A stretch of 64,000 nucleotides of DNA from Ianthella basta (lineage: Eukaryota; Porifera; Demospongiae; Verongiida; Ianthellidae). Under the pieces are notes generated by a model, which was not told where the DNA came from, ran no database searches, and was given only the letters and a program-made list of their open reading frames with translations. Positions within the stretch are counted from its first letter, which is position 1; every line of letters begins with the position of its first letter. Made by a program: the position numbers and the translations under genes. Shown in pieces: positions 52,893 through 64,000 of this stretch. Where the stretch lies: positions 4,373,121 to 4,437,120 of the forward strand of contig OZ025881.1 of NCBI GenBank assembly GCA_964019415.1, given 5' to 3'.

Positions 52893-55462
52893 GCTCAATG
52901 TAACAGGATTAGTAGCTCCACTTCCATCTCGGCAATGAATGGGGGTATCACCATGCAGGGGTCATGTCTCACTCACTATCATGTGCAAGTGGTGCATGAA
53001 GTCCACAGACAGGGCTGACAGCTCCAAAACCAACTCCACATAGTGCATGTAGGCTGCCTTGTTATCCCAGTGTCCACTGTGGTGCATGTCCCAAAGGTGG
53101 ACCACATACCTGCATCACACCAAGGAATAGGAGTACAGAAACATTGAAGGGACTGGGTAAGATATGCATGCACACAATTTAAATGGTTTGGTAGTCATTC
53201 ATCCATATACAGTACATAGACAATATGAACAGAGAGCAGCACATAGACAATATGAACAGAGAGCAGCACATAGACAATATGAACAGAGAGCAGCACATAG
53301 ACAATATGAACAGAGAGCAGCACATAGACAATATGAACAGAGAGCAGCACATAGACAATATGAACAGAGAGCAGCACATAGACAATATGAACAGAGTGCA
53401 GCACAGCTTTAATGTCACACATACCTTATTAGGGTGTAGATGGTCTGCATTGATAAAATGAAGACCTGCGCAGAGCAAGAGATCCTCCATAAATTCATTG
53501 ACCCAAATATGACCTTACATCGCTTGATAGCTGACATCACCCAGCCCCATCTCATCATGGCCGTCAGTGTAACCAAAGCTCCCCCCTGCTTACACTATTG
53601 CAGGCCTTCTCTGGCCAACGTACCTTTCTCAATGACCTCAATGATTTGTCTTACTGCACATGTCTGATTTACTCACCCTCTGCCCAGTCTAAATCTACCC
53701 TGTTCATCCATTACTACTTCGGCAGTTATGGCCCTCAATCTACTGTATCACCAAGAAACTTTGCATAAATTCCCCACCACACTTACTGTAATAAGCTGTA
53801 CTGTGGTAGTTGCCACAGTGAAATAGCACAAGTGCTAAACCACATGCCCCCCCCCCCCCCCCACACACAACATATATACATGAGCCCTCTGTTGAGCTGT
53901 ACATACCTGTGAGGAGAGGAAGGCAAAGTAGCTGAAGCCAAGCTGCCAGCCAACAATAGCACAGACCATGAGCAAACCACCATACGAGATTAATATCCCA
54001 ATCAGGAGAGTTATGATTTTCACATAGGTTGCAGTTGAGGTGGTTGGAGAGAACGACAGCTGCGCAAAGGCAAGGAGAGCACCATGCACACACCAGTTTC
54101 AAAGTGCAACAGTCCATCTACAGAACAAATGACTACATGCATCTCACCTCTTTAACATCATGTCCATGTGTTACTAGGCATCCCTTCCTACCTAAGCACC
54201 CACCCACACAAATACACACACAGATACAAATGCACACCCCTACATGAGATTGTGGAATCTTTGCAATGAAACCAAAAACATACTGCCAATCAAATATGGA
54301 GAATCAGGTCACATTCACCAACGCGATCCCTCCAAATAGGTGACATAGTCACACTACCCTACCCCTTGTATGGACAACTAGAATCACTTTGTCTGTTGCA
54401 TAGAGTCCTGTTCTACTAGCTACCACCTGCTGCCTGTGCCTACCTCTAATCACCTGACTTACATACTCAAACCTGTCCTTGGCCAGTTCACTGATAAGCA
54501 AAAAGAATCCGAGTGCAGCAAACCACATGCACCAGCCTAGTATGTCCCCCAGATCCTGCACATCCATTACACCAAACACAAAGATGAACTTGTAGAAGAC
54601 AAAATTCCAGAACTTGTCGCGAAGGTGCTAAAGAAGATGAAAGGTAAACAGTTCAAACGTGCCACAATATACTTACATGTGACATTACTACCCTGTGACA
54701 CATAACACTCTACTGCAGTTACACAGCACAATAAATACACTGTTGAGGAAAGAAGCTACAAGACATCTTGTCTCAGAAGGTACAGACAACTTTCAGTGCT
54801 GCTATCATTGAAACAGAATTGCTCTTACATTGCTAATACTATCCTCATCCAACTATACCACAGCACAACACACCAGCAAGCACCTTAAAATGCAATTAAC
54901 AGTTAGTCTTGTTTGACCAGCCTCACAGAATGTGGTGCAATCAACACACAGTGGCAGTGGGAGGGTTTCATCTTACCTGGTGTTCAGTGGCTCTCAGCTC
55001 CCCAAACACTTGACTGATGATCAACTGTCCCAGCAAGAAGCAGCAGCAGCATGCCATGTTCAGAAAAGCCTACAGACAAATATACATAATGATACATATT
55101 GACGGGCGTAACGAGGGATGGTCCATAATCCAAGACGATTGTGTACTTCAATTGGAATTGTAACCCGTGCAAGGCAGTTTCAGCCATTTGTGTGTTACTT
55201 GAAAAGCTGTCCACAACACGGCAAAGCCCGAAAGTCATCAATCCACAAGTAGCTCCCTCTGTTCACTGACACCACTCACCCAGGTGCACCACACTTCGCT
55301 CTGAATAGTATGATAGAATCCTTTGGCTGAGGTCGATGCATAGCCTAGGGCTGTGGCGAAGCCGACAGCGCTGAGAGCTGAGTAGGACGCCAGATTGGGG
55401 AGAGGGACCAATTCACCGTAGAGCGACCATTCGCCTTGACCTATGGTTTGGCTGAAGGGCAT
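45703..55462 (-). CDS. AMFR: AMFR / gp78-type ER membrane E3 ubiquitin ligase (multi-exon)
   Basis: A multipass ER ubiquitin ligase of ER-associated degradation. Exons on the minus strand are 55280-55462, 54977-55069, 54463-54627 ([19 protein letters not shown]), 53907-54059 ([14 protein letters not shown]), 53425-53465, 52977-53109 ([20 protein letters not shown]) and 51674-51807 ([20 protein letters not shown]). Then 48877-48984 and 48568-48730 (RING), 47822-47916 ([13 protein letters not shown]), 46333-46479 (CUE) and 45703-45959 (acidic tail). Frames join correctly at nearly all junctions. The link from 48568 to 47916 does not join in frame, so a small exon is probably missed there. The p97-binding VIM motif known at the vertebrate C-terminus is not visible in the last exon read; a donor-like GAG|GTGAGT near 45880 could lead to another exon. 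Confidence 0.92.
46024..46213. repeat. AT-rich MITE with imperfect inverted ends
   Basis: Left end AAATTTCACAGGACAAAAAT and right end, reversed, AATTTCGCAGGATTTTTGTG pair with a few mismatches. It sits in an AMFR intron. Confidence 0.5.
46333..46479 (-). CDS. AMFR: AMFR CUE-domain exon
   Basis: Encodes [20 protein letters not shown] followed by HTIDNI, a CUE domain that binds ubiquitin. The Phe-Pro near the start is the conserved MFP/FP-like motif and the Asp-Leu near the end matches the usual LL/DL pair. The exon is bounded by TAG at its 5' side and CCG|GTGAGC at its 3' side. Confidence 0.9.
47225..47275 (+). other. Degenerate hammerhead-like motif
   Basis: GCTGATGAAGGCC, TACGT and GGCAAAATG resemble the CTGATGA-stem-GAAA core seen at 37.7 kb and 43.9 kb, but GAAA has become CAAA. 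Probably a relic of the same repeat class, in an AMFR intron. Confidence 0.3.
48140..48426. mobile_element. Inverted-repeat element (MITE/foldback) with a tRNA-like core
   Basis: The left end GAATTCTAAG, then CAGACCCAATGGA, then TCCGAAGATCTTAAGGCA, is mirrored at the right end. There, reversed, it reads GAATTCTAAG, CAGACCCGATGGA and TCCGAAGACCTTAAGGCA. The arms are about 65-70 bases. The tRNA-like block at 48215-48290 lies between them. The element lies in an AMFR intron. Confidence 0.85.
48215..48290 (+). tRNA. tRNA-like sequence (probable pseudo-tRNA or SINE head) inside an inverted-repeat element
   Basis: TGTAGCTCAGTGG matches the internal A box and GGTTTGATCC is close to the B box (GGTTCGAATCC) of RNA polymerase III promoters at proper distance. 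A five-pair anticodon stem CTGGC/GCTAG with one G-T pair can be drawn, with CTA at the anticodon position. Position 33 is G instead of T and the acceptor stem pairs only partly (GTGG/CCAC). It is therefore probably not a working tRNA. It could still recruit RNA polymerase III. Confidence 0.5.
48568..48984 (-). CDS. AMFR: AMFR RING-finger exons
   Basis: The exon 48877-48984 encodes [20 protein letters not shown] plus FH, and 48568-48730 continues with [19 protein letters not shown]. Together they give the C3H2C3-type RING, with Cys-x2-Cys, Cys-x-His-x2-His and Cys-x2-Cys pairs all present. This is the E2-binding catalytic part. The intron between them (48731-48876) is short and splits the codon of Asn in FHNAC. 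Confidence 0.92.
49020..51535 (+). mobile_element. DIRS-like retroelement remnant: reverse transcriptase and RNase H, with tandem terminal repeats
   Basis: Broken + strand frames give an N-terminal segment [20 protein letters not shown] (49492), reverse transcriptase [18 protein letters not shown] (49855) and [20 protein letters not shown] (50150). RNase H follows with [14 protein letters not shown] (50556), [13 protein letters not shown] (50730) and GVDDLSRN (50883). This RT/RNase H arrangement and the TDAS and DLSRN motifs fit DIRS-type tyrosine recombinase elements. No recombinase gene is seen. The usual YLDD box is read as YLNI, and several stops or frame shifts occur, so it is dead. Downstream, a ~160-bp unit is repeated twice (51211-51531). 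It lies antisense in the AMFR intron 48985-51673. Confidence 0.75.
51211..51531. repeat. Tandem duplication of a ~160-bp unit at the end of the DIRS-like element
   Basis: Both units contain CAACAGTCAAGGGTCATGCC, then CACTCTCCTATCATATGCA, then GTGCTATATAA and GGGGACTATATCGG. The second starts at about 51371. They may be the B1/B2 part of split direct repeats or a local duplication. Confidence 0.85.
52711..52890. repeat. Compound (CA)n microsatellite
   Basis: CA dinucleotide runs broken twice by CTCATGCACA(T/C)GCGCACAC, showing duplication of larger units within the array. In an AMFR intron. Confidence 0.98.
53213..53405. repeat. 27-bp tandem repeat, about seven copies
   Basis: Near-perfect units of 27 bases containing ACATAGACAATATGAACAGA. 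The repeat length is a multiple of three, so frames on both strands stay open across it, but it lies in the AMFR intron 53110-53424 and ends about 20 bases from exon 53425-53465. Confidence 0.97.
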
Positions 55463-56007
55463 AAGGAGTTGCGCAACAACACCTTATATAGAGCGCGAGC
55501 CCTGCCCCGGGGCCAGTGAGGGGTCGACTGAGTGGGTTGCGGTTCTAGCAAAACTCCCTCCTTCTTAAAGACTAGCTCCCTACACTGTAGAGACGCACAA
55601 TTATCCAAGGAATGCTCGGACTGGAGAACTAGAGAATGTGGGTATGATAATAATAATTATGGATTGCATAATGTATCGCGTCCGAATGATGTCATTGGAT
55701 TTAAATTAGATAAATAGCATTCATAGCCTTCCCTTCCTCTGTGTGTTTGAAGGGCACTAAGTATGCCGTACTTTCGTCGCAGTCTGTAGATCTATAGACC
55801 ATATATGAACTGTGATAGATTCTGCTAGATAGGGGCATAGTCTCACGGAGGGGATGAAGGGATAGCGTTGAGGGCTTGAGGGCTGCATCTTCTGTCACGC
55901 GCGACAATGCATGATTACGTCACACATTACTGCCCGCCATTTATGGCGGCCAATTCAAGCATAGACACAGGAATCGATGATTCAAGTGCTCCTTTTGCCT
56001 GTTGGGA
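55463..56007. promoter_or_regulatory. Head-to-head AMFR/BLM intergenic region
   Basis: About 545 bases separate the AMFR ATG (55462, minus) from the BLM ATG (56008, plus). The AMFR side is GC-rich (55491-55530) and has TATATAA on the minus strand at 55484-55490. The BLM side has TTACGTCA (55915-55922, CRE-like), the palindrome CCGCCATTTATGGCGG (55934-55949, two YY1-like cores) and CCAAT (55950-55954). This suggests a shared or adjacent promoter region. Function is inferred from motifs. Confidence 0.6.
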
Positions 56008-63714
<7,707 letters not shown>

Positions 63715-64000
63715 GTACAGTACACATGAGCAGCATGATGGCATGCAGGAACATATGTATCTATAAGGTAGTGTACTGGGTTTGTAAGTGCACCAGGATT
63801 AGACAAACATGTTATGGCAACCATGATACCTGTCATGGACTTCTAAACAACAGAGCAACATAGAGCTTTTCTGAATACAACAACTGTATACAACACAGGT
63901 TGGTTGCTATGTGGAGTGATGAGGAAGTTTGCAAACATGTTGTAGCAGGGTACTAAAATGGTCATGCAATTGGGTCACTGTAAGCAGACAAGGATAACAA
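63715..64000 (+). other. BLM intron, right edge of window
   Basis: After the donor AAG|GTACAG at 63715 no further BLM exon is recognised. The next exon, expected to begin with helicase motif V, must lie beyond the window. Confidence 0.8.

Noticed and set aside
53164-53490. Possible repeat protein with nine-residue units on either strand
   Set aside because: The 27-bp tandem repeat lies inside an AMFR intron and stays open only because its unit is a multiple of three.

Overview
This is an animal nuclear genome window. All recognisable genes are metazoan and split by many short introns with GT-AG borders. It is rich in (GT)n, (CA)n and other simple repeats and in decayed transposons. The repeat mix (DIRS-like, Penelope-like, CR1/L2-like LINE, hAT, many palindromic MITEs), the compact gene spacing and the gene set suggest an early-branching invertebrate, most likely a sponge. 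That species assignment is inference from style, not from a marker gene.

Layout: (1) 722-29623, + strand, VIRMA (virilizer), scaffold subunit of the m6A mRNA methyltransferase complex. Its introns hold a gypsy remnant, two copies of a ~620-bp repeat, several hairpin MITEs, long microsatellites and the 3' end of a LINE. (2) 29624-31742, the convergent junction of VIRMA and a thrombospondin gene. It carries decayed second copies of both gene ends in the order expected from an old tandem duplication across the junction. (3) 31743-36589, - strand, a thrombospondin (VWC, four TSRs, EGF-like, type 3 repeats, C-terminal lectin-like domain) with no visible N-terminal laminin-G-like domain. (4) 36798-45050, - strand, SCFD2 (Sec1/Munc18-like), with an apparent frameshift near its 3' end and a Penelope-like GIY-YIG tail in an intron. 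(5) 45703-55462, - strand, AMFR/gp78 (multipass ER RING ubiquitin ligase with CUE domain). Its introns contain a dead DIRS-like reverse transcriptase/RNase H element and a palindromic element with a tRNA-like core. (6) 56008 to the right edge, + strand, BLM (RecQ helicase), cut off by the window after the first part of helicase domain 2. One of its introns contains a complete-ended, non-autonomous hAT insertion with a target-site duplication.

The genes are unrelated housekeeping or matrix functions: RNA methylation, extracellular matrix, vesicle traffic, ER-associated degradation and DNA repair. AMFR and BLM are head to head across about 545 bp. AMFR, SCFD2 and thrombospondin run in tandem with short gaps. 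VIRMA and thrombospondin converge. No new defence or enzyme system was found. The most notable observations are structural: the junction duplication, the tRNA-containing inverted-repeat element, hammerhead-like cores next to a Penelope-like tail and in a palindrome, and the frameshift in SCFD2.

Gene models come from reading splice sites and comparing with remembered family sequences. Exon borders marked approximate may be off by a few bases, and some exons are unresolved.
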